64,000 nucleotides of DNA. Origin: Cephalopachus bancanus (taxonomy: Eukaryota > Chordata > Mammalia > Primates > Tarsiidae). The notes beneath the pieces are model-generated. The model ran no database searches. It was not told the DNA's origin and saw nothing but the letters and a program-made list of their open reading frames with translations. Location: the NCBI GenBank assembly GCA_027257055.1, contig JAPVLO010000179.1, positions 868,001-932,000 of the forward strand, read 5' to 3'. The translations under genes were made by a program, and so were the position numbers. This document shows positions 11,684 through 22,017 of the stretch, piece by piece; positions within the stretch are counted from its first letter, which is position 1, and each line of letters starts with the position of its first letter.

Positions 11684-11959
11684 GCACGCATACGGCTCCC
11701 GCTCGGCCCGCCGCCCGCCGCCGCCCGCCCCCCGGCCGCGCGCCCCGGGCCCCGGCGCCCCCTCGGCCTCCGCCGCGCGCGCGAGGTCGGCCCCGGGCTC
11801 GGCGTCCGCCCGCTCGAGCGGCCCCGGCGGTCCGCGCTGCAGCTGCACCGCCGCCGGCCGCCCCCCCGCGCCCAGGTCCCCTCCGCCGCCGCCGCCGCTG
11901 CCGCCGCCGCCCGGAGAGGAGGAAGGGAAGCAGCTATTCCGCAGCAGCGGCAGCAGCAT
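11684..11959 (-). other. RAB12: RAB12 5' leader with in-frame upstream ATG (possible 92-residue extension)
   Basis: An ATG at 11959-11957 (G at -3) is in frame with the canonical RAB12 start. Exactly 92 codons without a stop lie between them. The putative extension starts [10 protein letters not shown], then runs through Gly-rich and Ala/Arg/Gly-rich low-complexity sequence with no domain I recognise. It could be plain GC-rich 5' UTR, where long stop-free runs are common by composition, or a longer translated form. The sequence alone does not decide. Confidence 0.4.
11883..11909 (-). repeat. RAB12: CGG trinucleotide tract in RAB12 leader
   Basis: Plus-strand (CCG)5-CTG-(CCG)3, read as CGG repeats with one CAG interruption in gene sense. 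Short here, but a potentially unstable 5' leader repeat. In the upstream-ATG frame it encodes part of a Gly run. Confidence 0.85.
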
Positions 11960-11991
11960 CCCGGACGAGGAGGGGCAGGAAGCGCAGGCGC

Positions 11992-12034
11992 GGGGCGGGG
12001 CGGCGAGGCCCACGCGGGGCGGGGGGCGGGCGGG
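11992..12034 (-). promoter_or_regulatory. RAB12: cluster of GC boxes (SP/KLF-type sites)
   Basis: GGGGCGGGGC at 11992-12001 and GCGGGGCGGGGGGCGGGCGG from 12014 give at least three overlapping GGGCGG cores, just upstream of the presumed leader. Typical of a TATA-less CpG promoter. Confidence 0.65.
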
Positions 12035-12170
12035 CGCCCCCTGCCGGCCGGAGGACCGCGAGGCCGCGCCGCGGCGCGCGGCTCCGTCGCCTCCCTGCGC
12101 TTTTGTGCCCTCGCTGCTCTTCTGCCGCTGCCTCGGCTCGTCCGCCCTCGCCTCCCTCCCTTTTTTGGCG

Positions 12171-13486
12171 GCTCTTCTTGCTTTCTTAAGTCCTCTCTCT
12201 TCCCCCTTTTCACTCCTCCTTACCCTGCTTTCACCGTGCACAGCCCAAGAATACCATCCACGTTTACTAGCCGTCTGTCCCCCAAGCCTGTTGCACACTC
12301 TCAAGATTGTCCCCAGAGCCCCTGTCGCAAACTCAATATTGCCGGGACGCTGGAAAGTCTCCAAAGCCAGGCTCCACCGTCACACGCTGGCGACTGGGGT
12401 TCTTGTCTGGACCCCTCTCGAGCACAGACGCCGCTCGCTGGTGGGAGCCCCTCGCACCCCTGTCCCTACCACGTCTGCCTCCTGTTTTCCAGGGAAACAC
12501 ACGATATCAGTTATCTGTCTATCTATCTATCTAATCTATCATCTGTCGTCTCAGGGTGCAGAAGTTTTTATTTTGCTTGATTTTTTAAAAAATGTGTCAT
12601 TTGGAGTGTGCTTAATTTTTAAAATAAGTTAATGGCATGATCCTTTGGGGGAAGCAAGCGAGTTAAAACGCAAACACTGTTAGGAGATTGAAACTCCGAA
12701 AGTTTAGGAATTATGTGCTCGGGTAGTATGTTTTGCCATTTCTATTTGAAAGGATTTAAGGATACAGAAAATCACTGCTCATTCCTTGCCAGATATTTGT
12801 TTAGCAAATTCCTCAGCGTGAACTCGGGCATCTCAGAACACAGGGTTCTAAATATGATAGGAGCTGGCAATGCCTGCCGAATGATCACGTTACCCACCGA
12901 ATTTCAGCTGTAACTGTATTTAGAACTAGGTTTAGCAATGCACAAGTACATGTGTATGTTACACAACAAACCTCATTTGTAAAAAGCGAGCATTGCCTAC
13001 AGAGTAAACTGAAAGAAGTTTACATCTATGAGATAATTCTTAACTTTGCAAAAAGCAGTCACAGTAGGAATCCTTTCAGTATGAGTATGTAGTTCTTAGA
13101 CTATATAAACTATGATCCATCTCTATTATTGTAAACACAATTCCCTCACTTATAATTACCAAACATTTCTTGACTCTGAGTTTCTCTTCTGTGAGAGTAG
13201 TGATGAGAGTAGTGATTCCTCCTTTCATCCAGCATTGCCAGAAGGATTTAAAAAAGACGAAAAGTATACAGTCCATTGTAAACCATAACACACTATGTAG
13301 ATGTAAGGAATTAAAGAAGCTGATTTATACACGACTTTTCAAGGCCCACAGTGAATGCCTGAAACTTTGGATAGTACAGAACCCTATATCTACTATGTTT
13401 TCTCCTGTACATACACATTTATGACAAAATTTAAATTAGAAATTAGGTATAGTAAGAGATTAACAACAATAATAAAATACTGGTGA
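12171..13486. other. RAB12 upstream flank
   Basis: Non-repetitive sequence upstream of the island, with a short (ATCT)n microsatellite at 12513-12545. No coding signal. Plus-strand open frames crossing from the island are compositional. Confidence 0.5.
12513..12545 (+). repeat. (ATCT)n microsatellite
   Basis: CTGTCTATCTATCTATCT then AATCTATCATCTGTC: an imperfect tetranucleotide repeat. Confidence 0.8.
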
Positions 13487-14184
13487 CCCTTGAACAACAC
13501 GAGTTTGAACTGCAAGGGTCCACTTAGACGGGGATTTTTTTCAGCTTCTGCCACTGTTGAGACAGCAAGACCAACTTCTCCTCTTTCTCCTCCCCAGCCT
13601 CCTCAAAGTGATTGGAGGATCAAAGACCTTTAGCCTGTAATCCCGCCTTGGGAAACTGAGGTGAGTGGATTGCCTGAGTCCGCGGGTTCGAGACCCATCT
13701 GGGCAACTTGGCGAGACCTCATCTCTACAATAAATAAAAAATTAACTGGGCGTGGTAGCGCGCGCCTGTAGTTCCAGCTCCTTGGAAGGCTGAGGCGGAA
13801 GGATCGCCGGAGCCCAGCAGGTCGAGGCTACAGTGGCCGGGAGCGGCCACTGCACTCCAGTCTGGGCAACAGACTGAGACTCCAACTAAAAAAAAAAATA
13901 ATAATAATAATAATCCACTTATACTTCATGAATAGTAAGTATATTTTCTTTTCCTTATGATGTTTTAATGTCATTTCCTTTTCTCTAGCTTACTTTGTTG
14001 TAAGAATATAGTATATAATACAAAATATGTGTTAGTCGACTGTTTATGTCATCCGTAAGGCTTCTGGTCAACAGATTCGCTTCTGGCTATTAGTAGTTAA
14101 GTTTTTGCAGAGCCAAAAGCTATACACGGATTTTTGGCTGCATGAGGAGTCAGCATCCTGAACGCCCACATTGTTCAAGGACCA
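13487..14184. mobile_element. pogo/Tigger-type DNA transposon (MER2/Tigger-like), interrupted by an Alu
   Basis: The left end TGACCCTTGAACAACACGAG and the right end, read in reverse TGGTCCTTGAACAATGTGGG, form terminal inverted repeats with the CCTTGAACAA core of human MER2/Tigger-like elements. The internal part (CACTTATACTTCATGAATAG, TAGCTTACTTTGTTGTAAG) also matches that family from memory. The element is non-coding. An Alu occupies 13631-13912. Confidence 0.75.
13631..13912 (+). mobile_element. 5'-truncated Alu inside the Tigger element
   Basis: Starts at AGCCTGTAATCCCGCC, lacking the first bases of the head, and ends CTCCAACT followed by an A tail and an ATA microsatellite. Right arm carries GGCCGGGAGCGGCCACTGC. 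Confidence 0.9.
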
Positions 14185-14814
14185 ACAGTAGAACAATTAC
14201 AACAATATACTGTAAGAATCATGTGAATGTGGTCTCTCTCAAAATATTTAATTGTACTGTACATATCTGTGTAGTCCATCGTGCTCCAGCACCTAGAATA
14301 AGTCAGCAAAAATTGATAGGATGAATAAACTAATGAAGTTTTCATAAACATCCATATTAATAAAATTTGTTGGCTCCTCGGGCTCTGTCTTAAATTCAGA
14401 TTTTGAAATAAAGTGACACCCCACATCCTTTTTTCCCAAAATTCCTCTCCACCATTTGGTAAGGCTCTCTTTTTTCACCATCTTCACTTAATACCATCTT
14501 CACTACCTAAGGCAGTGAAGTTTCGAGTATTAAAAAAGGCCAGAACCAGAAGAGCATGTAGAGTAACACAGAATCCAGGACAGAACCCTGGGATTACCAA
14601 TACCCAAAAGATAAGCAAAGGAAGACAAGCTGGGAGGGAGGGAGAGAAGGATCTAGAGACAGTGGGGTCAGGGAGAAAAGGGGAGAGTTGTGTTTCACAA
14701 AGGTGGGAGTGATCAGAAGAGCTTGTGTCACAAATAGGTCAGGTAAAAAAAGTCAAGGCAGTCATTGATTGGCATGGTAGTAAGGGACCAGAGAAATGCT
14801 TGTTCAACTTGAAC

Positions 14815-15470
14815 AGTGCAAAGTAATCTTTATAATCAATAGGAAAATTATTATTGTTTCACGATCTTTAAACCTTTTGTCAAAATATGGAAAACAATTG
14901 TTGTTTATAAGTGTATAAAGAAATGAGAAAATACTAAAATTAGTATTTGTTTAGGACACTGTAATTTAAGACATAAGAAACACTGAGAATTGAGGGGTTT
15001 TTTGGGGGGGGGGTAAAGATACCTATCAAGAATAGTTTAAACAGTGCTTGTCTTCTTTTTGCCATAACTTACTAAGAGAATTGAACATCTCTTTTATGCC
15101 TTGGTGAATTGTCATACTCTTTTCTAAGTTTGGATCATCTTTTAACTTTTCATCCTTTAGCTTCCAGTATCATGAAATAGCTCTGAGAGGTCCTTTAATG
15201 CTTGTTTTTGTTTTTGTTTTGTTTTGCTGGTGTCATCTCTTCCAGGTCACCTTCAACCTCTCATCACAGCCACTTTCCTCCTTAATGTCACAGAGTTCCT
15301 CTGGCTGTGTATCTAAGAGTGTCCCACAATCAGTTCTTTCGTCAATAACTCCACTTACAGTAGATTCAGATTTCACTTCCAGCATTATCACTTGTTGTTT
15401 CTTTGCTACACTTTTATCTTTGTTGGCCAATTTCTTCTCTTGATTGTTCATTTCTATAAAATGTCACATG
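14815..15470 (-). pseudogene. possible decayed pogo/Tigger transposase C-terminal region
   Basis: Minus-strand translation of about 15050-15451 gives charged segments including DEKLKDDPNLEKSMTIHQGI, then LSKLWQKEDK. These resemble the C-terminal tail of Tigger transposases (a DPNLE-type motif followed by a basic segment). A stop and a poly-purine insertion break the frame near 15230. No DDE catalytic region is visible, so only a tail fragment is supported. It could instead be another old transposon or a chance open frame of 72 codons (15233-15451). Confidence 0.4.
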
Positions 15471-16505
15471 GGGTTAGCACTGGGACAACAAGGACAACTG
15501 CATGCTTTGCTGTCTGTGTGTGAACTGAATGACTTACACAGCAACCACCCACCAACAGATCTGGAAACAAGTGTTGCTATGGTAAAGAATCTGACTCTGG
15601 TATTTGATGGTTAATTGCTGACATCTCTCAAGTCTTGCTTTTTCCTCTTCTGCCCTACATATGGGCAAGCTGATCAGAAAGCCTGTGTGCACCCTCTTTT
15701 GATGCTGATGAGAGATTCAAACCATGCAAGCCCCTGCTCCCATGCAGAACCTTAACCCTAGTCCACTCCCCTGCACAGAATGAATACCTCCAGCCAGGCT
15801 CCTTTCCTGTGTTCAAGCCATTTTCAAATTAGCTCAGGAGGTGCCCCTATTCTCCCCAGAAAGTTTCAATTATGTAAATAACAAAGGAATGTTGAAAACA
15901 AGCTCCCCCTCTTGGTGTATGTGTGGCATCAACAGTCTTGACATGCAAACCAAATTTTGTGGCAGGAATCCACCTATTCTTCAGGATGTCCACAGAAGTC
16001 ATGACTGGTCACTGATGATGATGCATGTGCTATTATGTGGAGTCTATGGCCTAAAGAGCCAGTTGTGAATTTTGTACTTCCTGCAATTACTCAGAGTTCA
16101 CATACCATGGTAAATGAAATCTGTAATGTTGGGAAACAGGTGTTATTTAACTAAACTGTGGTAACTGAAATTTATGCTTATCAGAACCATGCAAAGAGGA
16201 TTGTCTGTATTTAAAGCATTCATTACAGTGAGGATGTACAGTGAGGAGTGAGACTGCACTGAATTGAGTAACACATGCAAAGTGAAGACCAGAGGCACAA
16301 GAGAAGCAATCAGGTCTTGATCTGGCTCCTGCCAAGACTCATTTTGGTCATTGTCACCACACAGTCTATAGAGACACAGGGCATTATGTGCCATTCCTAT
16401 TGTTGTGATTATACCTTAACCCCTTTGTTCTCCATTGAGAGTGCACATCTGAACGCCAGTGAGCTTATAGAGGGAAGCTTGAATCAGCCCTGATCTTTTT
16501 TAAAG
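15471..16505. other. intergenic sequence, nothing recognised
   Basis: Unique sequence. Short open frames on both strands lack motifs. Confidence 0.5.
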
Positions 16506-16518
16506 AATGTAATTTACA

Positions 16519-16799
16519 GCCAGGCTCGGTGGCTCAGCCTGTAATCCCGCGCCTTGGGAGACTGAGGCAAGTGGATTGCCTGAGGCTGCGGGTTCGAGAC
16601 CCGCCTGGGCAACTTGGTGAGCCCTCATCTCTACAATAAATCAAAAAATTAGCCAGACGTGGTAGTGCACGCCTGTAGTTCCAGCTACTTGGAAGGTGAA
16701 CGCGGAAGGATCGCTGGAGCCCAGCAGGTCGAGGCTACGGTGACCGAGAGCGGCCACTGCACTCCAGTCTCGGTGACAGAGACTCCAACTCAAAAGAAA
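16519..16799 (+). mobile_element. Alu, plus strand
   Basis: Lineage-type head (GGCTCAGCCTGTAATCCCGC) and CTCCAACTC tail, with a perfect 13-bp duplication AATGTAATTTACA on both sides (16506-16518, 16800-16812). Confidence 0.93.
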
Positions 16800-17029
16800 A
16801 ATGTAATTTACAAACATGTCAATGATTCATATCAATGATCAGTAGCAAATTTCTTGCGCGTGCCTTACAGTTGATCAAAATGCACACATGTTTCATGGTG
16901 TTGAGAACTGTACTATGTACAGTCTATGGAGTAAGGTAGCAAGTAGGAGCAGCCACTGAAGAATACTGAACTCGATATACAAGGGAACATCAAAAAAATT
17001 TTTATTTGCAAAAATTTTGCATTTCTTCT

Positions 17030-17350
17030 TTTTTTTTTTGAGTTGGAGTCTCACTCTGTTGCCCAGACTGGAGTGCAGTGGCCGCTCCTGGCCACCGCAG
17101 CCTCGACCTGCTGGGCTCCGGTGATCCTTCCAGCCTGGACCTGCTGGGCTCCGGCGATCCTTCCACCTCAGCCTTCCAAGTAGCTGAAACTATAGGCGCG
17201 CGCTACCACGCCTGGCTGATTTTTTGATTTATTGTACAGATGAGGTCTCGCCAAGTTGCCCAGGTAGGTCTCGAAACCACGGGCTCAGGCCATCCGCTCA
17301 CCTCAGCCTCCCAAAACGCGGGATTACAGACTGAGTCCCCGAGCCCGGCT
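17030..17350 (-). mobile_element. Alu with internal 33-bp tandem duplication, minus strand
   Basis: Reverse Alu from poly-T to GTCCCCGAGCCCGGCT. A 33-base segment beginning CCTCGACCTGCTGGGCTCCG (17101-17133) is repeated with few changes at 17134-17166. Flanked by TGCATTTCTTC and TGCATTTATTC. Confidence 0.9.
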
Positions 17351-17360
17351 GCATTTATTC

Positions 17361-17660
17361 GTTTGTTTGTTTGTTTTGTTTTGTTTTTGAGTTGGAGTCT
17401 CACTCTGTCGCCCAGACTGGAGTGCAGTGGCCCCTCCAGGCCACCGCAGCCTCGACCTGCTGGGCTCCAGCGATCCTTCCGCCTCAGCCTGCCAAGTAGC
17501 TGGAACTACAGGTGCACACTACCACGCCCGGCTAATTTTTTATTTATTGTGTAGATGAGGTCTCACCAAGTTGCCCAGGCGGGTCTCAAACCCGTGGGCT
17601 CAGGCAATCCACTCACCTCAGCCTCCCAAATGCGTGGGATTACAGGCTGAGCCACCGAGT
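17361..17660 (-). mobile_element. Alu, minus strand, inserted beside the previous Alu
   Basis: The tail is (GTTT)n-rich. The body runs to GGCTGAGCCACCGAG. GCATTTATTC occurs on both sides, so this copy used the target duplication of the neighbouring Alu. Confidence 0.88.
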
Positions 17661-18244
17661 GCATTTATTCTTAATGTTTAAATTTCAATCACTTTCAGAG
17701 TACTCTTTGTTTGATGTAATACACCCTATAGAAATGCTTTTTTCCACTGCTCAAAACAGTTTTTGAGCTTGTCAATTTTGATGCCTTTTAGTGCTTCTAC
17801 CGTTTTTTGTTTCGCCTCTTCCACATTGGCAAAATGTTTTCCTTTGAGGACTTTTTTCATCTGGGGAGAAAAAGTCACTTGGAATGAGAGTCAGTGAATA
17901 GGGAGGGTAGGGCATGGGGTTTATGCTATCATTGGTCAAAAACTGGTGAACACTCAGCACAGTGTGGGCAGGTGCATCGTCATGGTGGAAGAACCAGTCA
18001 CCTGTTTGCCACAACTCAGAACATTTCTTCCACAAATCGTGAGGCACAATGCTAGCTGGTACACTGATGCTGATGGATTTCTAGAACACTTACCTTGTGG
18101 GGAAAGCCTATATTACAAGGGGTCTGTCCTCCAAAAGATAATTCCAGGCTTTTTGGGGCCCCCCTCATATTTCTCAATATAGAAATCACAGTAAAATCTA
18201 GTGAATATGGAGACTGATATAAAGAAGCATCATTTACAAATTCA

Positions 18245-18530
<286 letters not shown>

Positions 18531-18633
18531 ATTAATAAATTTAAAATTAAAAAAAAAACTCAGAATGAATCCAGGTATTGTGGGGTTTCAAGCTTTTACA
18601 ATTTTGGGGTCCCTTTTAAGAAAAGAAATTTCA

Positions 18634-18917
18634 GGCTGGGTGCAGTGGCTCAAGCCTGTATTCCCAGCACTTTGAGAGGCCAAGGTGTGGGATTGCCTGA
18701 GCCCATGGGTTCGAGAACAACCTGGGCAACTTGGTGAGACCTCATCTTTACAATGAATCAAAAAATTAACCAGGCACGGTAGCGTGTGCCTATAGTTCTG
18801 GCTACTTGGAAGGCTGAGGCAGAAGGATCGCCTGAACCCAGCAGGTCGACACTGGGATGGCCATGAGTGTGCCACTGAGTGACGGAGTGAGACTCCAACT
18901 CAGAAAAAAAAAATTTA
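18634..18917 (+). mobile_element. Alu, plus strand
   Basis: Head GGCTGGGTGCAGTGGCTCAA, tail CTCCAACTCAG. Perfect 13-bp duplication AAAAGAAATTTCA at 18621-18633 and 18918-18930. Confidence 0.9.
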
Positions 18918-19211
18918 AAAAGAAATTTCAAAATACAAATGTGAAGCTGCCAAGAACTGTGAAGGGTTTGAGATTTTGCCCTTCTCAAAAGCCAAAGTGC
19001 CTCTCAAGGTTTCAGGATGCTTGCAGAAGACACGAGACCCCTGGGTCAGAGGCATAGAGAAGCAAGCAGATCTCAGTCTGTTCTTACCAAGAACAGATAT
19101 TAAAAGAGCTGATATTATTGCTTTATTTCATTACTTTGTTAATCACAGCACAGCTAGCCACATGAGCTTCACATTTGCCTCAGTTTCCTTTGTCCAAAGT
19201 ATGATGGGGTG

Positions 19212-19407
19212 ACACGAGGCTGTGCCCAGGTGGGTCACAGCTTATCATAGCCTCTACCTCCTGGGCTCAGGTGATCCTCTTGCCTCAGCTTCCCAAGTAG
19301 CTGGAACTACAGGCATACCACCAAGCCCAGATAATTTTTTTATTTTGTTGTTGTTGTTGTTGTTGTAGAGATAAGATCTTACTACATAGGCCAGGCTGAT
19401 CTCAAAA
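19212..19407 (-). repeat. old Alu fragment, minus strand
   Basis: TCACAGCTTATCATAGCCTC to AGGCCAGGCTGATCTC, with a (GTT)n expansion at 19345-19366 in the mid-linker. Confidence 0.7.
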
Positions 19408-19454
19408 TGGCTGGGCTCACTTTAGCTGAGGAAACTCAAGCTTAGGAAATCCCA

Positions 19455-19672
19455 GTTTTGTTTTGTTTTTATTATAAAAATGTGGGGTACACGTCAGGGT
19501 TAGGTATACAAACATTGATTATGCAGGTACCCTTGTTGATGAGGGTGTCCCTCCCTCCCCTAGCCGTTTCCCTCAACTGCCAATCTCCTCCCCCACCCCA
19601 GTTTCCCACAACTGCCAATCCCTTCCTTATAGTATTATAATTGTTCAAGGTCCATCTAAGGGACTGCAAGCT
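19455..19672 (-). mobile_element. L1 3' end (GTGGGGTACA type), minus strand
   Basis: T-rich tail, AAATGTGGGGTACACGTCAG, GGTTAGGTATACAAAC, then C-rich sequence, as in the copies at 4150 and 52530. Confidence 0.7.
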
Positions 19673-19887
19673 AACTTACCCAACCTTTGCCCAGGAGGGA
19701 AACATTTTACTGGTCAACAAACTCCTCCCACTACCATAGAGGGAGACAGAATCTCTGTGTTTCAAAGTTGTCTACTATACAAATGTTCCTAGAAAGATAG
19801 ACTGGAACAAAAACTGTTGGTGCCTCTACTCACAAAAGGTATAGAAACATGAGACACTCAGCAAAAGCTTCACATATGTATTTTGAA

Positions 19888-19940
19888 TTCTTTTTTTTTT
19901 TTCTTTTTTTCCGAATTGGAGTCTCACTCCATTGGGAAAG
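19888..19940 (-). repeat. very short Alu 3' end, minus strand
   Basis: Poly-T followed by GAATTGGAGTCTCACTCCATTG only: the last ~40 bases of an Alu, extremely 5'-truncated. Confidence 0.6.
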
Positions 19941-20021
19941 CTGTCTCCCAACAAAAATTAGATATAAGGTGAACATTTGTTTCATATGATAAAATAAATA
20001 ACATAAATTTAAAAGAGCTGA

Positions 20022-20115
20022 TAACCAGCAGGTCAACACTGGAGTGGCCACGGGTGTGCCACTGCACTCCAGCCTGGGCGACGGAGTAAGACTCAAACTC
20101 AAAAAAAAAAAAAAA
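20022..20115 (+). mobile_element. severely 5'-truncated Alu, plus strand
   Basis: Only the right-arm end (AACCAGCAGGTCAACACTGG through AAGACTCAAACTC plus poly-A). AAAAGAGCTGA on both sides marks the target duplication. Confidence 0.8.
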
Positions 20116-20126
20116 AAAAGAGCTGA

Positions 20127-21222
20127 CAAATTCTCTCAGCATAATTTTAAAACTGGATATTTTAGTTAATTAATTGGATTGTCTCTATAATTTCTTTTTA
20201 CTAGATTTTCTTGGCTGCATACATTTGACCATATGATAATGATTTGTAACATCTTTCATAGAAATCACTGAAATGCAATTTTTCTTTAGCGTGGTTGGTT
20301 GGAATTGTGTGTGTGTATGATTGAAAGTTGGGATGTGTGAAGCATGTGACCCCGTATCCAGACACACTGCCCTGAGTAGAGCTCTGCTGTAGGTTTGTGT
20401 CCTACAAACATGGGCATTCTGATTGATTATTTTCTACACCATTGCATCCCAGAAGAAAACAAAACGTACAATTGCCTGTGCTTCATGATCAAGTGCATCC
20501 CTTGCAGGTGAGAACCTCACTTTACTTAGGCATTGATAAAGACCAATTCTGCAGTTACAATGTTATATTTCTGTCTGTTGATTTCCATAGAAGAGCTTCC
20601 AACTCCATATGCCACTTCCCCTCCAATGCCCACATGCCTGTAGGACACGTTCTAATTGCAATGCGGCCTCTGAACATGACCCTTTGTGTCACAGCCTTGG
20701 GTTAGTTGGCACAGTGGGCAGAAAGCATATTCCTAACTAGAATCATTAGCAGTGATTTCACTATACAACGAGTGACTGGGAACTACAGAATATATCTCAC
20801 TAAACCTAATCTGAAAGTATCCTCATTTCAATTTCCCCATACCACCTGACACAAAGGGAAGAGTGGTGGAGAGGGGGAAGGCATGAGAAGAGGCAGTGGC
20901 CTTAACAAACTGCAGTAAAGTGATTCTGCAAATTTTCCAGAAATGCCTAACCATGCAAACACAGTGCAAAGACCCTTCCCAGGTCTTGGCAGGGCCTCTG
21001 CATATGAGGGGTCCTGACCTTTAAGCTTCATGGCTTTTGATAAATCTACAACTGCGTAGATTCCAATCTTACAACTGTATATTAATCCAAATCAAAGTAA
21101 TGTTTTTCTTATTATGAATCAATTAAGATGAATAAGTGTCTCAAACATGAATGTACAAAATATATTTACACTAAAAAAAGAACATCTGTTTTGTACTTGG
21201 GGGCTCCCGTATAAGAATTTCT
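20127..21222. other. intergenic sequence, nothing recognised
   Basis: Unique sequence with no ORF of coding character. Confidence 0.5.
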
Positions 21223-21520
21223 AGGCTGGGTGTGGTGGTTCAAGCCTGTAATCCCAGCACTTTGGGAGGCCAAGGTGAGAGGACTGCCTGAGCCCACAGG
21301 TTTGAGAACAGCCTGGGCAACTTGACGAGACCTTGTCTCTAAAACAAATCCAAAAACTAGTCGGACGTGGTAGCATACACCTGTAGTTCCAGCTACTTGG
21401 AAAGCCGAGGCGGAAGGATCACCTGAGCCCAGCAGGTCAAGACTATGGTGGCTATGAGCATGCCACTGCACTCCAGTCTGGGTGACAGAATGGTGAGACT
21501 CCAACTCAAAAAACAACAAA
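21223..21520 (+). mobile_element. Alu, plus strand
   Basis: GGCTGGGTGTGGTGGTTCAA head to CTCCAACTC tail followed by an A-rich (AACA)n run. Confidence 0.88.
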
Positions 21521-21715
21521 CGAACAAACAAAAAACTCACTAAAAAAAAAATCAAAATGAGATATCATTATTCAGTTATCAATTTGACAAATATTTTTTT
21601 CTTATAATTCTTAATATTAGAAGAATTCAGGGATACAGAAACTTTCATGCTCACTGATAGACTATGAATTGGCAATCTTAGCAATATTTAACTTACCTTT
21701 AAAATGTATGCCAGT

Positions 21716-22006
21716 AGCCAGACTCGGTCGCTCAGCTTGTAATCCCTCGCCTTGGGAGGCTGAGGTGAGTAGATTGCCTGAGCCCGCGGGTTCAAGACTC
21801 GCCTGGGCAACTTGGTGAGACCTCATCTCTACAATAAATCAAAAAATTATCCAGGGGTGGTAGTGCGTGCCTGTAGTTCCAGCTACTTGGAAGGCTGAGG
21901 AGGAAGAATCGCCGGAGCCCAGCAGGTTGAGGCTGCGGTGGCCAGGAGCAGCCACTGCACTCTAGTCTGGGCGACAGAGTGAGACTCCAACTCAAAAAAA
22001 AAAAAA
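21716..22006 (+). mobile_element. Alu, plus strand
   Basis: AGCCAGACTCGGTCGCTCAG head, CTCCAACTC and poly-A tail. Flanked by similar GTATGCCA words. Confidence 0.88.
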
Positions 22007-22017
22007 AAGTATGCCAC

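Larger units (their letters stand above)
10880..12170 (-). promoter_or_regulatory. RAB12: CpG island promoter of RAB12
   Basis: A sharp rise in G+C and CpG density sets in near 10.88 kb and falls away near 12.17 kb. The island covers the start of intron 1, exon 1 and the presumed 5' UTR and core promoter. No TATA box is evident in gene sense, and GC boxes lie at 11992-12034, the pattern of a broad housekeeping promoter. The transcription start is probably between about 11.96 and 12.2 kb, which is inference. Confidence 0.8.
16977..18169 (-). pseudogene. mariner transposon remnant with broken transposase (DD34D region)
   Basis: A Tc1/mariner element in minus orientation. Open frame 17772-18047 contains HHDDAPAHTVLSVHQFL and, further on, PPYSLTLIPSDFF. 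Counting from the first Asp of DDAPAHT to the Asp of SDFF leaves exactly 34 residues between, the spacing of mariner DD34D catalytic sites. Candidate terminal repeats are ACAAGGGAACATCAAAAA near 16980 and, in reverse, TGAGGGGGGCCCCAAAAAG ending near 18168; both follow TA. The N-terminal DNA-binding half and first catalytic Asp are missing, and two Alus split the C-terminal flank. It cannot encode a functional transposase. Confidence 0.7.

Noticed and set aside
10790..12364. A 524-codon minus-strand open frame containing RAB12 exon 1
   Set aside because: Its first codon is TTG, not ATG, and it reads through the exon 1 donor into intron. Only 11455-11683, and perhaps the leader to 11959, is supported.
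11363..12632. Long plus-strand open frames of 405 and 390 codons across the CpG island
   Set aside because: Antisense shadows of GC-rich RAB12 sequence: Pro/Ala/Arg/Gly low complexity, no domain, mutually overlapping frames.
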